Positions 8,851-17,701 of a stretch of DNA of 64,000 bases are shown here, in pieces. Made by a program: the position numbers and the translations under genes. The stretch's first letter is position 1, and every line of letters starts with the position of its first letter. Location: NCBI RefSeq assembly GCF_016615815.1, contig NZ_CP067112.1, forward strand, positions 1,860,001-1,924,000, in the 5' to 3' direction. The notes beneath the pieces are model-generated. The model did no database searches. It was not told the origin of the DNA and was given only the letters and a program-made list of their open reading frames with translations. This DNA comes from Luteimonas sp. MC1572. Lineage in GTDB: Bacteria; Pseudomonadota; Gammaproteobacteria; Xanthomonadales; Xanthomonadaceae.

Positions 8851-9669
8851 TCACTCCACCGGGTCGGCCAGGAAGCGGAGCGCCGCGTCTTCGAACGGAC
8901 GCGCGTTTTGGTCGAACAGCGGCACGTGGTCGCCGCCGGGCACGATCCACAGCTCCGCGTCCGGGATCGCGGTGTACAGCTCCACCGGGATGCCCACCGG
9001 AAAGAACTCGTCGCGATCGCCATGCACGATCAGCGTGCGCGCCTGGATCCGCGCGAGCTCCTGCGCTGACATGCCGATGTCCTCGTCGTTGTCCTTGAAG
9101 TCGTGGAACCGCTTCAGCAGCCCGTCCACCTGCGCCGGGCCACGCGTTGCGCAGGCGTCGAAGAACGCCCGCACCGGCGGCGGGAGGTTGCCCGGCGTGC
9201 CGCGCATGATCTGGCGCGCCTGCTCCGGAAAGTGGTGCGCCGCGCCGATGACCGCCATGGCCTCGATGCGCTCCGGCTGCCTGGCCGCCGCATGCAGCAG
9301 GGTCATGCCGCCCGCGCTGATGCCCATCGCCTTGACGTGCTCCAGACCCAGGTGGTCGAGCAGACCCAACAGATCGCCCGCGGAATCCTCGAACAGGAAC
9401 GGCCCCTCGAATTCGCCCGAACTGCCGTGACCGCGCAATTCCATCGTAATTACCCGGTACTGCTTCGACAGGCCCGGAATAAACGGGGTCCACACGCTGG
9501 CGCAGTCGCCAAAGCCGTGGATCAGCACCAGCGGCTCGCCGCTGCCCGCGTCGGTCCAGGCGATGTCCACGCCGTTGACGCGCGCCAACTGCGGCGCGCA
9601 GAGCGCCATCGTCGGCAGCAGGCAGAGGCTGGCCAGCAGCAGGGAGCACAGGCGGCGGGTGGGATTCAT
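8851..9669 (-). CDS. Secreted alpha/beta-fold hydrolase
   Basis: 272 residues. A signal peptide spans about 1-25 (LLLASLCLLPTMALCA). The alpha/beta-hydrolase core shows LVLIHGFGDCASVW (oxyanion HG), the nucleophile elbow GISAGG (Ser in G-x-S-x-G), an acid-loop region LIVHGDRDEFFP and the catalytic His in PGGDHVPLFDQ. The substrate is unknown; relatives include esterases and epoxide- or lactone-type hydrolases. ATG 9669 is chosen because it begins the signal peptide; upstream in-frame sequence is Arg/Pro-rich and not protein-like. It lies 63 bases upstream of the YdeI-family gene, same strand. Confidence 0.85.
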   Translation of the reverse strand: MNPTRRLCSLLLASLCLLPTMALCAPQLARVNGVDIAWTDAGSGEPLVLIHGFGDCASVWTPFIPGLSKQYRVITMELRGHGSSGEFEGPFLFEDSAGDLLGLLDHLGLEHVKAMGISAGGMTLLHAAARQPERIEAMAVIGAAHHFPEQARQIMRGTPGNLPPPVRAFFDACATRGPAQVDGLLKRFHDFKDNDEDIGMSAQELARIQARTLIVHGDRDEFFPVGIPVELYTAIPDAELWIVPGGDHVPLFDQNARPFEDAALRFLADPVE

Positions 9670-9872
9670 GCGGCGGCGTCCTCGCGTTGCGGTCAAAGGG
9701 CCAACGCGATGCCGCGCGAAGTGCGGCCGCGGATCCCGCCGTCCCGGCACGTGCATGGCGCCCCAGCGCGTGCTGCAGCGCCCGCAGCGCGCCCTCGCGC
9801 ACGCTCTCGCGGCCCGTTAACGGCTGCCGGCGTACGAAGGCGATTCACCCTGCCGACCACATGGGAGACCCC

Positions 9873-10316
9873 GTGAAAATCGTCACCAGCCTGAGCTTCC
9901 AGGGGCAATGCCGCGAAGCGTTCGAGTTCTACGCCAAGGTGCTCGGCGGCAAGATCACCGCCGCGTTCCCCTACGCCGATGCGCCGCCGGACATGCCGAT
10001 CAGCGACGAGAAGTACAAGACGTGGCTGATGCACTGCTGGCTCGAGGTCGGTGACCAGGCACTGATGGGCGCCGACATGGACGTCGACTGGGCGCCCGAT
10101 GTGGACAAGCCCAAGAACGGCTTCGACGTCACCGTGCACACCGATGACATCGACAAGGCGCGGCGCTGGTTCGAGCAGCTGGCCGAAGGCGGCAAGCAGG
10201 TGATGCCGTTCGCGGCAACCTTCTGGTCGCCGGGCTACGGCGCGCTGGTCGACCGCTTCGGCGTGCCGTGGATGGTCAACACCATCCCGGCGACGGATTG
10301 GAAGCCACAGCCATGA
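9873..10316 (+). CDS. VOC (glyoxalase/bleomycin-resistance) family protein, PhnB-like
   Basis: 147 residues. The start KIVTSLSFQGQCREAFEFY and the tail YGALVDRFGVPWMVN are typical of PhnB-type vicinal-oxygen-chelate proteins, many of which are small metal enzymes or binding proteins of unknown substrate. GTG 9873 is preferred because GGGAG lies six bases upstream; ATG 9861 in the same frame would include that ribosome site in the coding region. Its stop overlaps the ATG of the next VOC gene (ATGA), so the two are translationally coupled. Confidence 0.8.
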   Translation: MKIVTSLSFQGQCREAFEFYAKVLGGKITAAFPYADAPPDMPISDEKYKTWLMHCWLEVGDQALMGADMDVDWAPDVDKPKNGFDVTVHTDDIDKARRWFEQLAEGGKQVMPFAATFWSPGYGALVDRFGVPWMVNTIPATDWKPQP

Positions 10317-10792
10317 TCGCCAGGAACACCATCTGCCTCTGGTACGAGAGCGACGCACTCGGCGCCGCCACCTTCTATGCCAGGACCTTCCCCGACAGCG
10401 CCGTCACCGCCGTCAACCGCGCGCCCGGTGACTACCCGTCGGGCAAGGAAGGCGACGTGCTGACGGTCGAGTTCACCGTGCTGGGCATCCCCTGCCTCGG
10501 CCTCAACGGCGGCGACACGTTCAAGCAGAGCGAGGCGTTCTCGTTCCAGGTGGCCACCGACGACCAGGCCGAGACCGACCGCCTGTGGAACGCCATCGTC
10601 GGCAACGGCGGCCAGGAGAGCGAATGCGGCTGGTGCAAGGACAAGTGGGGCGTCTCCTGGCAGATCACTCCTCGCGTCCTCACCGAGGCCTACACCGGCT
10701 CCGACCGCGCCGCGGCCAAGCGCGTGTTCAACGCCATGATGACCATGCGCAAGATCGACGTGGCCGCGATCGAGGCGGCGCGCCGCGGTTGA
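10313..10792 (+). CDS. VOC family protein, PF06983-like (second of a coupled pair)
   Basis: 159 residues. RNTICLWYESDALGAATFYA and the SECGWCKDKWGVSWQI region are characteristic of the family often labelled 3-demethylubiquinone-9 3-methyltransferase, which is really a VOC fold with no proven methyltransferase activity. Its ATG overlaps the stop of the preceding VOC gene by four bases, so the two products may act together. The gene ends 16 bases before the convergent Old Yellow Enzyme gene. Confidence 0.8.
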   Translation: MIARNTICLWYESDALGAATFYARTFPDSAVTAVNRAPGDYPSGKEGDVLTVEFTVLGIPCLGLNGGDTFKQSEAFSFQVATDDQAETDRLWNAIVGNGGQESECGWCKDKWGVSWQITPRVLTEAYTGSDRAAAKRVFNAMMTMRKIDVAAIEAARRG

Positions 10793-10808
10793 GCGCCGCG
10801 CGTGCCGC

Positions 10809-11909
10809 TCACGCGCCGAGTGTCGGGTAATCGGTATAGCCACGCGCATCGCCGCCGTAGAACGTGGACCGGTCCGGCGTGTTGAGGTCGGCACCCGTGC
10901 GGAAACGCTCAACAAGATCCGGGTTTGCGATGTACAGGCGGCCAAAGGCCACCGCATCCCCCACGCCGCCCGCGATCAGCGCCTCGGCGCTTTCGGCCGT
11001 GTAGCCGCCGCAGAACACCAGCGTGCCCGGGAAGTCCTGGCGCAGCGCTCGGCGGAACGAGTCGCTCAGCTTCGGGCCACCGGCCCAGTCCGGCTCGGCG
11101 ATGTGCAGGTAGGCGATGCCGCGCTGGGTGAACTCGCGCGCCAGGTACAGCGCGCTTTCCTCGGGCTCGAGGTCGGCGATGTCGTGGCCGGTGAAGTGCG
11201 GCGACATGCGCACGCCCACGCGCCCCGCGCCCAACTCGGCGATCACCGCATCCACCACCTCCAGCACGATGCGGGCACGGTTCTCGAGCGAGCCGCCGTA
11301 GCCGTCGGTACGCCGATTGCTGTTGGTCGCCAGGAACTGCTGCAGCAGGTAGCCGTTGGCCGCGTGGATCTCGACCATGTCGAAGCCGGCGCGGTCGGCG
11401 CGCCGGGCCGCCTGCACGAACTCCTCGATGACCGCCGGGATCTCGCCGGTCTCCAGCGCACGCGGCAGGGTCGACGGCAGGTTGGCGGGCGTGCCGTCGG
11501 CCTGGATCACGAAACACGTCGCGCCCTTGGCGACGATGGCCGATGGCGCGACCGGCACGGCGCCATCGGGCCGCAGCAGCGGATGCGAGATGCGCCCGAC
11601 GTGCCACAGCTGCGCCGCGATCCGGCCGCCGCGCGCGTGCACCGCATCGGTCACCAGCTTCCAGCCGGCTTCCTGCGCGTCGCTGTAGATGCCCGGCGTG
11701 AGCGCATAGCCCTGGCCCTGCGGCGAGACCTGCGTCGCCTCGGACACGATGAGCCCGGCACCAGCGCGCTGCGCGTAGTACTCGGCGTTCATGGCGGTCG
11801 GCACGTCGCCGGGCTGGCCGGCGCGCGAGCGCGTCAGCGGCGCCATCAGCACGCGATTGGGCAGCGCCACGGCGCCGGCCTGGACGGGTGAAAGCAGGTT
11901 CGGATGCAT
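10809..11909 (-). CDS. Alkene reductase, Old Yellow Enzyme family (NemA-like)
   Basis: 366 residues, the usual size for FMN-dependent ene-reductases that use NAD(P)H to reduce activated C=C bonds, nitroesters or N-ethylmaleimide. Visible signatures are LPNRVLMAPLTRSRAG at the N-terminus, AQLWHVGRISH, EIHAANGYLLQQFL with the substrate-binding His-x-x-Asn, and GSLENRARI, followed by FCGGYTAESAE of the FMN phosphate site. ATG 11909 is chosen as the family start; the in-frame upstream part is not conserved-looking. It is cytosolic and monocistronic. Confidence 0.9.
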   Translation of the reverse strand: MHPNLLSPVQAGAVALPNRVLMAPLTRSRAGQPGDVPTAMNAEYYAQRAGAGLIVSEATQVSPQGQGYALTPGIYSDAQEAGWKLVTDAVHARGGRIAAQLWHVGRISHPLLRPDGAVPVAPSAIVAKGATCFVIQADGTPANLPSTLPRALETGEIPAVIEEFVQAARRADRAGFDMVEIHAANGYLLQQFLATNSNRRTDGYGGSLENRARIVLEVVDAVIAELGAGRVGVRMSPHFTGHDIADLEPEESALYLAREFTQRGIAYLHIAEPDWAGGPKLSDSFRRALRQDFPGTLVFCGGYTAESAEALIAGGVGDAVAFGRLYIANPDLVERFRTGADLNTPDRSTFYGGDARGYTDYPTLGA

Positions 11910-11984
11910 CGGGGGGGCACTCGGTGTGGGCCGGTCAGGATGCCCCCACCGGGCGCAAGCCGCCACCGCGCGGCCGTCCAGGGC

Positions 11985-12947
11985 TCACCCCTGTCGCTCC
12001 AGGTAGCGCGCCGCCTCCTCCAGGTACAGCTCGAAGCCCGGCGCCAGGTGCGGCAACAGCAGGCGCAGCCAGGCCCGGGTGGCCAGCCGCGTCTCGCGCG
12101 GGCAGACCTTCGCGCGTGCGGGGGTCAGGTCCCCGGCATCCACCATGTTGGCGAACGCGGCCGGGTCGGTGCCGTAGATCAGGCACTGCAGGTTGAAGTA
12201 GCGCTGTTCGCCCAGCGCGTGCTCGTCGGCATACGCGTCCAGGTTGTAGGCGCCTGTACTCCGCGACAGCAGCCAGTCCGCGGCCATGCGCAGGTTGCCG
12301 ATCACCTGGTCGGAGGTTTCGTCCAGGCCGGCGAACCGCAGCATCAGGATCGCCGCCAGCTGGTCCACCGCATCCTCCTGGCGCCCGGTGACCGGCAGGT
12401 CCAGTAGCTGCACCAGTGCGTGCCCGGTTTCGTGCAGCACGATGAAGCGGATGTTGGCGCGTACGTAACGCAGCGGATGGTCATCACCCAGCCCGCCCAT
12501 GCGCTGCTGCTCGCGGCCGCGCTCGTAGAGCGTGCGCAGGGTTTCGTAGCACAGCACCACCTCCGCCTCGGCCGGCCGGTAGAAGGCACCGAACTCGCCG
12601 CACTCGGCGGTGACATAACGCAGGCGCCGCGGCAGCACGAACAGGCCGTCGATCGCCTGCACTTCCGGCAGGCGGCGCAACAGGTCGGCGTCGCGCACGC
12701 GGACATGGATCTGCTGCAGGCCGGGCGAGTGCGGTGGCGTGTAGGCGTACTCGAACATCGGCACGACCTGTGCCGGCGCGTGGCCGGCTGACCGTTCCCT
12801 CGCGCGCACCACCGTGCGCGGCATGAGACCGGAGAGCCGGTGCTGCACCGTCTCGCGCGCGCCGTGGGCACCCGCCACGGGTCCGGGCACGGCGGCACAG
12901 CCGGCGGCAACCGACAACGCCGCAAGCAGCGCGATCATTCTCATCAT
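11985..12947 (-). CDS. DUF4344-like putative metallopeptidase, lipoprotein
   Basis: 320 residues. The N-terminus MMRMIALLAALSVAAGC ends in a lipobox Cys. The central RFIVLHETGHALVQLL carries HExxH, and LDETSDQVIGNLRMAADW downstream provides acidic candidates for a third zinc ligand, as in DUF4344 proteins, which are predicted zinc metallopeptidases of unknown substrate. Three clustered ATGs (12947, 12944, 12938) would all keep the signal sequence; the first is used. The gene is flanked on its 5' side by the GFA gene on the same strand. Confidence 0.7.
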   Translation of the reverse strand: MMRMIALLAALSVAAGCAAVPGPVAGAHGARETVQHRLSGLMPRTVVRARERSAGHAPAQVVPMFEYAYTPPHSPGLQQIHVRVRDADLLRRLPEVQAIDGLFVLPRRLRYVTAECGEFGAFYRPAEAEVVLCYETLRTLYERGREQQRMGGLGDDHPLRYVRANIRFIVLHETGHALVQLLDLPVTGRQEDAVDQLAAILMLRFAGLDETSDQVIGNLRMAADWLLSRSTGAYNLDAYADEHALGEQRYFNLQCLIYGTDPAAFANMVDAGDLTPARAKVCPRETRLATRAWLRLLLPHLAPGFELYLEEAARYLERQG

Positions 12948-13016
12948 TCCGACCAGAACACCCTCTCCGCGGTCCTCGAGCAAGTATGCAGGAGCACACC
13001 GGCACCAACCGGCCTC

Positions 13017-13526
13017 TCAAGCCGCGCCGATCTCGTCCAACTGGCCGTGGCGCCGATGCCAGTCCTCCAACGATTCATCGGGATACCCGTCGAGGTGCAC
13101 GTCGCCACGCCCGTCGGGCACCTCCACCCAGTTGGCCTTTGAATCCAGCAGCATGTGCACCCGCTCGACGGCACGCGGCAGTGGCGTGTCGATGGCCGAT
13201 GCATGCGGATGCACCAGCTCCGGCCACTCCGGATCGAACAGCCACAGCGCGCTGCCACAGTGCTTGCAGAAGTGCCGGCGCCCGGAACTGAGGCGGTGGC
13301 GGCCCTCGTCGTCACGGATCCGGGCCCGGTAGATGGCCACGTGCTCGCGGCCTTCGACCACGAGCGTGTCGGCGCGTGCACCCAGGTTCACCGCACTGCC
13401 ACTGCCGCCCGCGGTCTTGCGGCAGATCGAGCAATAGCAGTGCTGGTAAGGCACCGGCGCGTACGCCTGGCAGCGGAAGCGGACCTTGCCGCAGTGGCAG
13501 GAGCCTTCGAGGTGCATGGCGGACAT
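13017..13526 (-). CDS. GFA family (glutathione-dependent formaldehyde-activating-like) zinc protein
   Basis: 169 residues. The CENP-V/GFA zinc signature is complete: CHCGKVRFRC at the N-terminus, HCYCSICRKT, and FCKHCGSALW. Relatives bind structural and catalytic zinc; formaldehyde-glutathione chemistry is proven only for a few, so the substrate is open. ATG 13526 has a weak ribosome site; ATG 13517 is an alternative. A broken relative of this gene lies at 23503-23745 beside the defence island. Confidence 0.85.
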   Translation of the reverse strand: MSAMHLEGSCHCGKVRFRCQAYAPVPYQHCYCSICRKTAGGSGSAVNLGARADTLVVEGREHVAIYRARIRDDEGRHRLSSGRRHFCKHCGSALWLFDPEWPELVHPHASAIDTPLPRAVERVHMLLDSKANWVEVPDGRGDVHLDGYPDESLEDWHRRHGQLDEIGAA

Positions 13527-13680
13527 CCGGAAGCGGGGGCATAGACGCTAGTGCAAATTGCGCTTCAATCCCGTGAGTGCCGACGCGCCCGGCGCCACAC
13601 GGCGCCCCCTCCTGAAGTCGACGCCGCAGCGGGTTACTCTTCGCACGTGGAAGGGGCCACGAATCCAGGGGATATCCAAC

Positions 13681-14469
13681 ATGAAGACTGCATTGCGAAT
13701 CATGCTGCTCGCAGCATGCCTGGTTGCCGCACCGGCCTTCGCGGCCAGGATCGTGGCGGAGGACTACGCCATGCGCGTTCCTGCGGCGTCCACGCCCGGC
13801 ACGGATATCCGCATCACGCTGATCGACAGTCGGCCCTATGTGCTCGACGGCGACAGCGATGAATCCTACGAGGGCATGTCACGCGAACTCTATGGCATCC
13901 CGATCAGCCGCAACACCGCCGACCGCACGCCGCTGGCGATGTACATCGGCGAACGGCTGCGCCTTGGATTCGAGCGAGCCGGGTACTCCGCCACGCTTGT
14001 GCCCAGTCCGAAGGGCACTGCAGCCGCGGAGCGCAGTCGCGCCATGAGCCACGACGGACCGGGGCTGCTCATGGTCATCACGCTGCGCGAGTGGTCCTAC
14101 GACCAGGGATTCGCGAGCCCCGAGTTCACCCACGACGTCACCATCGACAGCTATGACGCGCAAGGCGACTGGCTTGCGACACAGGACTTCAAGGGCGTCG
14201 ACCCCATGCCCAGGGGCGGGTGGAAGCATTTCAAGCGGCGTTATGCCGAGCTCTACCAGGACATCTTCGATCGCTTCCTTGCCTCGCCGGTTGTCCTGGC
14301 CGGTCTCGCAGGAGAGAGGACCGAGACGGTTCCGGCGCCCGCGGCACCTGCGACGCCCAGTCAAACGATCGAAGCCCGCCTGGCGGCGCTGAAAGAGCTG
14401 CGCGAAAGTGGCGCTATCGACGAGAGCGCCTACCAGGCGCAGCAGCAACGCATTCTTTCCGAGCTTTGA
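13681..14469 (+). CDS. Secreted protein with C-terminal SHOCT domain
   Basis: 262 residues. A signal peptide covers about 1-21 (IMLLAACLVAAPAFA). The C-terminal 33 residues (IEARLAALKELRESGAIDE then YQAQQQRIL) are a SHOCT short helical domain. The middle (about 25-215) resembles no family I can name; it contains LVVITL-like strands around DGPGLLMVITLREW and an ARG/LYS-rich WKHFKRRYAELYQD segment. It precedes the SIMPL-domain gene by 56 bases, same strand, so they may be co-expressed. Confidence 0.75.
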   Translation: MKTALRIMLLAACLVAAPAFAARIVAEDYAMRVPAASTPGTDIRITLIDSRPYVLDGDSDESYEGMSRELYGIPISRNTADRTPLAMYIGERLRLGFERAGYSATLVPSPKGTAAAERSRAMSHDGPGLLMVITLREWSYDQGFASPEFTHDVTIDSYDAQGDWLATQDFKGVDPMPRGGWKHFKRRYAELYQDIFDRFLASPVVLAGLAGERTETVPAPAAPATPSQTIEARLAALKELRESGAIDESAYQAQQQRILSEL

Positions 14470-14525
14470 ACCAGCGCGCCGAGCAAAGCAGACCGATCCG
14501 CAACCACTGCACCCGGAGTCCAGAC

Positions 14526-15236
14526 ATGCACCCATGGATGATCGCCGTCCTCCTCTCCCTGCTCTCCGCCACCGCCATGGCCGGCACCCCGCTCCCTGAC
14601 GCTCCGCACGTCGTCGTGCAGGGCGAAGGCCTGGTCAGCGTGGCGCCGGACTCGGCGACCGTCACGATGGTGGTGCGCCAGCGCTCCGCCGATCCCGGCG
14701 AAGCCAAGCGGGTGGTGGACCGTGCGGTCAACGCGTTGCTCAAGGTGGCCCCGGGCTTCGACGTGGCACCCGATGACATGACGGCGTCCGACCTCGCCCT
14801 GCGCGAAGACATCGATTACGACGACAACGATCGCCCCCTGTCGCGTGGCCATGTCGCCAGCCGCGAAGTGAAGGTGCGCCTCGACGATCTCGACAGGCTC
14901 AGCGCTTGGCTCGACGCCGCACTGGCCGCCGGCTTCACCGATGTCTCCGATGTCACCTTCAAGTCCAGCAAGGAAGCCAGCCTGCGCGAGGACGCGCGCG
15001 CACGCGCGGTCGCCCACGCCCGCGAGAAGGCCGCAGGTCTCGCCGTGGCATTCGGCGGCGGCCTCGGACCGGTGTACAGCATCAACAGCCTCAACTCGAT
15101 GCAGGCGGACGGCTACGGCAACACGACCCTCGACCGCATCCAGGTGACTGGCTCGCGCATCGACAGCGGCCGCTACCTGCAGCCGACGATCGACTTCACC
15201 GAACGCGTGTCGGCGGTGTTCGAGATCACACGGTGA
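14526..15236 (+). CDS. SIMPL domain (DUF541/BP26-like) periplasmic protein
   Basis: 236 residues. A signal peptide ends near residue 19 (ATAMAG). The rest is a SIMPL/DUF541 domain: VVVQGEGLVSVAPDSATVT at the start, YVAQREVKVRLDDLD-like strands in the middle, and KEASLREDARARAVAHAREKA, the conserved helix seen in Brucella BP26, which assembles as a ring-shaped oligomer. The cellular role is unknown; relatives are linked to oxidative stress or the cell surface. It lies between the SHOCT gene and the FG-GAP gene, all on the plus strand. Confidence 0.85.
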   Translation: MHPWMIAVLLSLLSATAMAGTPLPDAPHVVVQGEGLVSVAPDSATVTMVVRQRSADPGEAKRVVDRAVNALLKVAPGFDVAPDDMTASDLALREDIDYDDNDRPLSRGHVASREVKVRLDDLDRLSAWLDAALAAGFTDVSDVTFKSSKEASLREDARARAVAHAREKAAGLAVAFGGGLGPVYSINSLNSMQADGYGNTTLDRIQVTGSRIDSGRYLQPTIDFTERVSAVFEITR

Positions 15237-15255
15237 ATCAACGGGGAGAAGCGCA

Positions 15256-16755
15256 GTGCACAAGCTGATAGCGGTCGCCATGGTCCTTGCCTGCGCGTGC
15301 GCGCCGGCCGTCGCGGAACATGGGTTCGAACCCATTGCCGCGATCGCGCCCGACGCCCTGGGCGCATGGTCGGTGGCAGTGGGCGATGTCACCGGGGACG
15401 GCCTCGACGACGTGCTGGTGCTCGCCGCCGGCACCTCCTACTTCCGCAACCGCGTCGTGCTGTATGCCCAGGCCGCGAGCGGATTCGCCCCGCCCGTGGC
15501 CATCGAATACCACCCCGACCCGTTGAGCACCCAGGCGAACGCCCGGTACATGGCGGTGGCCGACCTCGACGCCGACGGTGACCTGGACATCCTGGTGTCC
15601 CACTACGAAACCCGGATGCTGACCGTGCTCCGCAACGACGGCGGGGCCTTCAGCCGCGAATCCTTTCCCACCACCAAGTCGTTCGGCCGGATGGAGTTCA
15701 CCGATTTCAATGGCGACGGTCACCTGGACCTGGTCGGGGACGACGGCCACGGCTCCATCGGCGTCCTGCCCGGCCTCGGCGGCGCCCGCTTCGGCGAGGC
15801 GACCTGGCTGGGGATCACGAGCTCTCCCTCCACCTTCCAGCTGGCCGACGTCGGCGGCGACGGGCGGCTGGACCTGGTCTACCAGTCACAGGGCGTGGTG
15901 CAAGCGCGCATCAACGACGGCACCGGGTTCTCCGCAACCCCGCGCACCCTGCTGACGACGCAGCACACCGCCAGCATCGCCGCCGCGGATTTCACGGGGG
16001 ACGGCCGCGCCGACATCGCCATCGCACTCAATTGGTGGCCAAGGCACACGATGGTCCTCCATCCGCAGGACCGCCATGGCAGGTATCGCTCCAGGGAGCC
16101 GCTGGGTGGCGGGCGCGGGACCATCGCCAGCATGCGCGGCCACGACCTCGACGGCGACGGCCGCCAGGACCTGCTGATGCTGACCCAGTCCCTTGATCGC
16201 GCGGTGGTGACCCGGCTCGCGCGCCCCAACGGTGGCTTTGCGCCGCCGGTGCTGCACGAGGTGGGCGTGGTCTGGGATTTCGCGCTGGGCGACGTCAATG
16301 GCGACGGCATCCAGGACCTGGTGCTGCTGGGCAGTTACGGCGGGGTGGCCTTCATGGCCGGCCGCAGCACGGTGGCAGGCAGCGACCTGGCGATCGCCCT
16401 GGAGCTTGACGCCGCCGCCGGCGCCGTGCGGGTCGACAACCTCGGCACCGGCCCGAGCGGCTCGTACGACGTCACGTTCCACCTCCAGGCGCGCCTCGGA
16501 TCGGTCCACGCCACGGCCGTGCCGGACGGGTGCTGGCCGCCGGAAGAGGACGGCGCGCTCGAGGTCACCTGCCGCCTGCCCTCGATCGCGGCGGGCGCGC
16601 ACCACCTGATGGAGTTCCCCTTCCGCATCCGCACAACCTCGCAGCGGAACTTCCTCATCGGAACGGCGCGCATCGACCGGTTCGCGGCCGACCTGCGGCC
16701 GGCCAACAACGTGGCGGTCAAGCGGATCAGCCTCCCCGCCCCCGGCAGTCCGTAG
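15256..16755 (+). CDS. Secreted FG-GAP/VCBS repeat protein
   Basis: 499 residues from GTG 15256 with ACGGGGAG upstream. A signal peptide (about 1-20) is followed by a seven-fold series of calcium-binding DxxGDGxxD loops: DVTGDGLDDV, DLDADGDLDI, DFNGDGHLDL, DVGGDGRLDL, DFTGDGRADI, DLDGDGRQDL and DVNGDGIQDL. Their number and spacing suggest a seven-bladed integrin-like beta-propeller over about 30-370. The last 130 residues read as an immunoglobulin-like (DUF11-type) domain. Such proteins act at the cell surface or outside it in adhesion or binding; no enzyme domain is attached. It follows the SIMPL gene by 19 bases. Confidence 0.85.
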   Translation: MHKLIAVAMVLACACAPAVAEHGFEPIAAIAPDALGAWSVAVGDVTGDGLDDVLVLAAGTSYFRNRVVLYAQAASGFAPPVAIEYHPDPLSTQANARYMAVADLDADGDLDILVSHYETRMLTVLRNDGGAFSRESFPTTKSFGRMEFTDFNGDGHLDLVGDDGHGSIGVLPGLGGARFGEATWLGITSSPSTFQLADVGGDGRLDLVYQSQGVVQARINDGTGFSATPRTLLTTQHTASIAAADFTGDGRADIAIALNWWPRHTMVLHPQDRHGRYRSREPLGGGRGTIASMRGHDLDGDGRQDLLMLTQSLDRAVVTRLARPNGGFAPPVLHEVGVVWDFALGDVNGDGIQDLVLLGSYGGVAFMAGRSTVAGSDLAIALELDAAAGAVRVDNLGTGPSGSYDVTFHLQARLGSVHATAVPDGCWPPEEDGALEVTCRLPSIAAGAHHLMEFPFRIRTTSQRNFLIGTARIDRFAADLRPANNVAVKRISLPAPGSP

Positions 16756-16776
16756 GGCGGGGAACGCTTCCGCACG

Positions 16777-16866
16777 TCACAGCATCAGTGCGAGCGTGTA
16801 GAGCCCCAGCGCCGCCAGTCCCGCCCGCTGCACGCGCACCGAAGGCCACGCCAGCAGCGCCCCGGC
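16777..16866 (-). pseudogene. Possible 3' remnant of a membrane-protein gene
   Basis: On the minus strand a frame ending at the TGA of 16777-16779 reads LLAWPSVRVQRAGLAALGLY then TLALML, a convincing hydrophobic C-terminus with codon use like the neighbours, but it has no start and is cut at 16866 by the stop of the next gene. It may be the leftover of a deleted gene. Chance coding in GC-rich DNA is not excluded. Confidence 0.3.
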
Positions 16867-17427
16867 CTACCAGTAGCGTGCGGGGATGGCGTCGTCGCAG
16901 GGATTCGCGGGGCTGGTCATGATCAGCTGCAGCATCTGCGCGGTCTGCTGCGCGTACTCGGCGAATTGCGGGCCGTCGTCCATCGCGCGCTTGAACGCCA
17001 CGGCCGAGCACATCGACCACGCCTGCGCGTTGTCCGGGTCCGACTCCGCCAGCGCCGCGTAGCGCTCGGCGATCGCCACGTGTTCCTCGTTGCTCTCCAG
17101 CGCCGCCATCGCGCCGGCCACGTCCACCTTTTTCAGGATCCACGGCGAGTCGGTCCCCACGCGCCCCGCCTCGATGGTCGATTCGTCGTGCACGCGAAGG
17201 TAGAAGTTGGACCCGGTGTTCGCGTTGTGGAACACGTAGGCGCCGCTGCCGTCGGGCGTATAGACCGAGCGCTTGTTCGGCTCCACCACCACCAGGTTGC
17301 CGCCGTCTTCCTCGACGTTGATCGAGTAGCTGCCGTCGGCGAGCACGAACGTGCCCTGCACCGCACCGGCCTGTCCCGCCCACAGCAACGCCGCCGCGGC
17401 CAGCGCCGCCTGCCAGATTCCACGCAT
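16867..17427 (-). CDS. Secreted hypothetical protein
   Basis: 186 residues. A signal peptide covers about 1-22 (ALAAAALLWAGQAGA). The mature part begins with a beta-rich segment (GTFVLADGSYSINVEEDGG, NLVVVEPNKRSVY, FYLRVHDEST) and ends with a helical region holding Cys pairs. I do not recognise the family. ATG 17427 is chosen because it starts the signal peptide. The gene faces the divergent lipoprotein gene at 17702 across about 270 bases in which both promoters should lie; no motif there is convincing. Confidence 0.7.
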   Translation of the reverse strand: MRGIWQAALAAAALLWAGQAGAVQGTFVLADGSYSINVEEDGGNLVVVEPNKRSVYTPDGSGAYVFHNANTGSNFYLRVHDESTIEAGRVGTDSPWILKKVDVAGAMAALESNEEHVAIAERYAALAESDPDNAQAWSMCSAVAFKRAMDDGPQFAEYAQQTAQMLQLIMTSPANPCDDAIPARYW

Positions 17428-17701
17428 CGCACATCCCCTGGTTGGCGCGGGCCCCCGCCCGCGTCGGGCGAGGATAACGCGCGCAACGCATCGCGCGCGC
17501 AGCCATGTGAACCCTGCACGGCCTGCCGCTGCTGGTGATGGGGCTGCTGCTGCGGACTGCCTTCGGCCTGCCATGGGCGCTCGGCGGACGCGATTGGCAA
17601 AGTGGAACGCGGGTTGCCTGGAGGGACGGCGGGGCCCGGCTAGACTCTCCTGTCGTCATTTGGCCCAGGCACCGTTGCCGGGCGCACCGGAGAAGAACGC
17701 C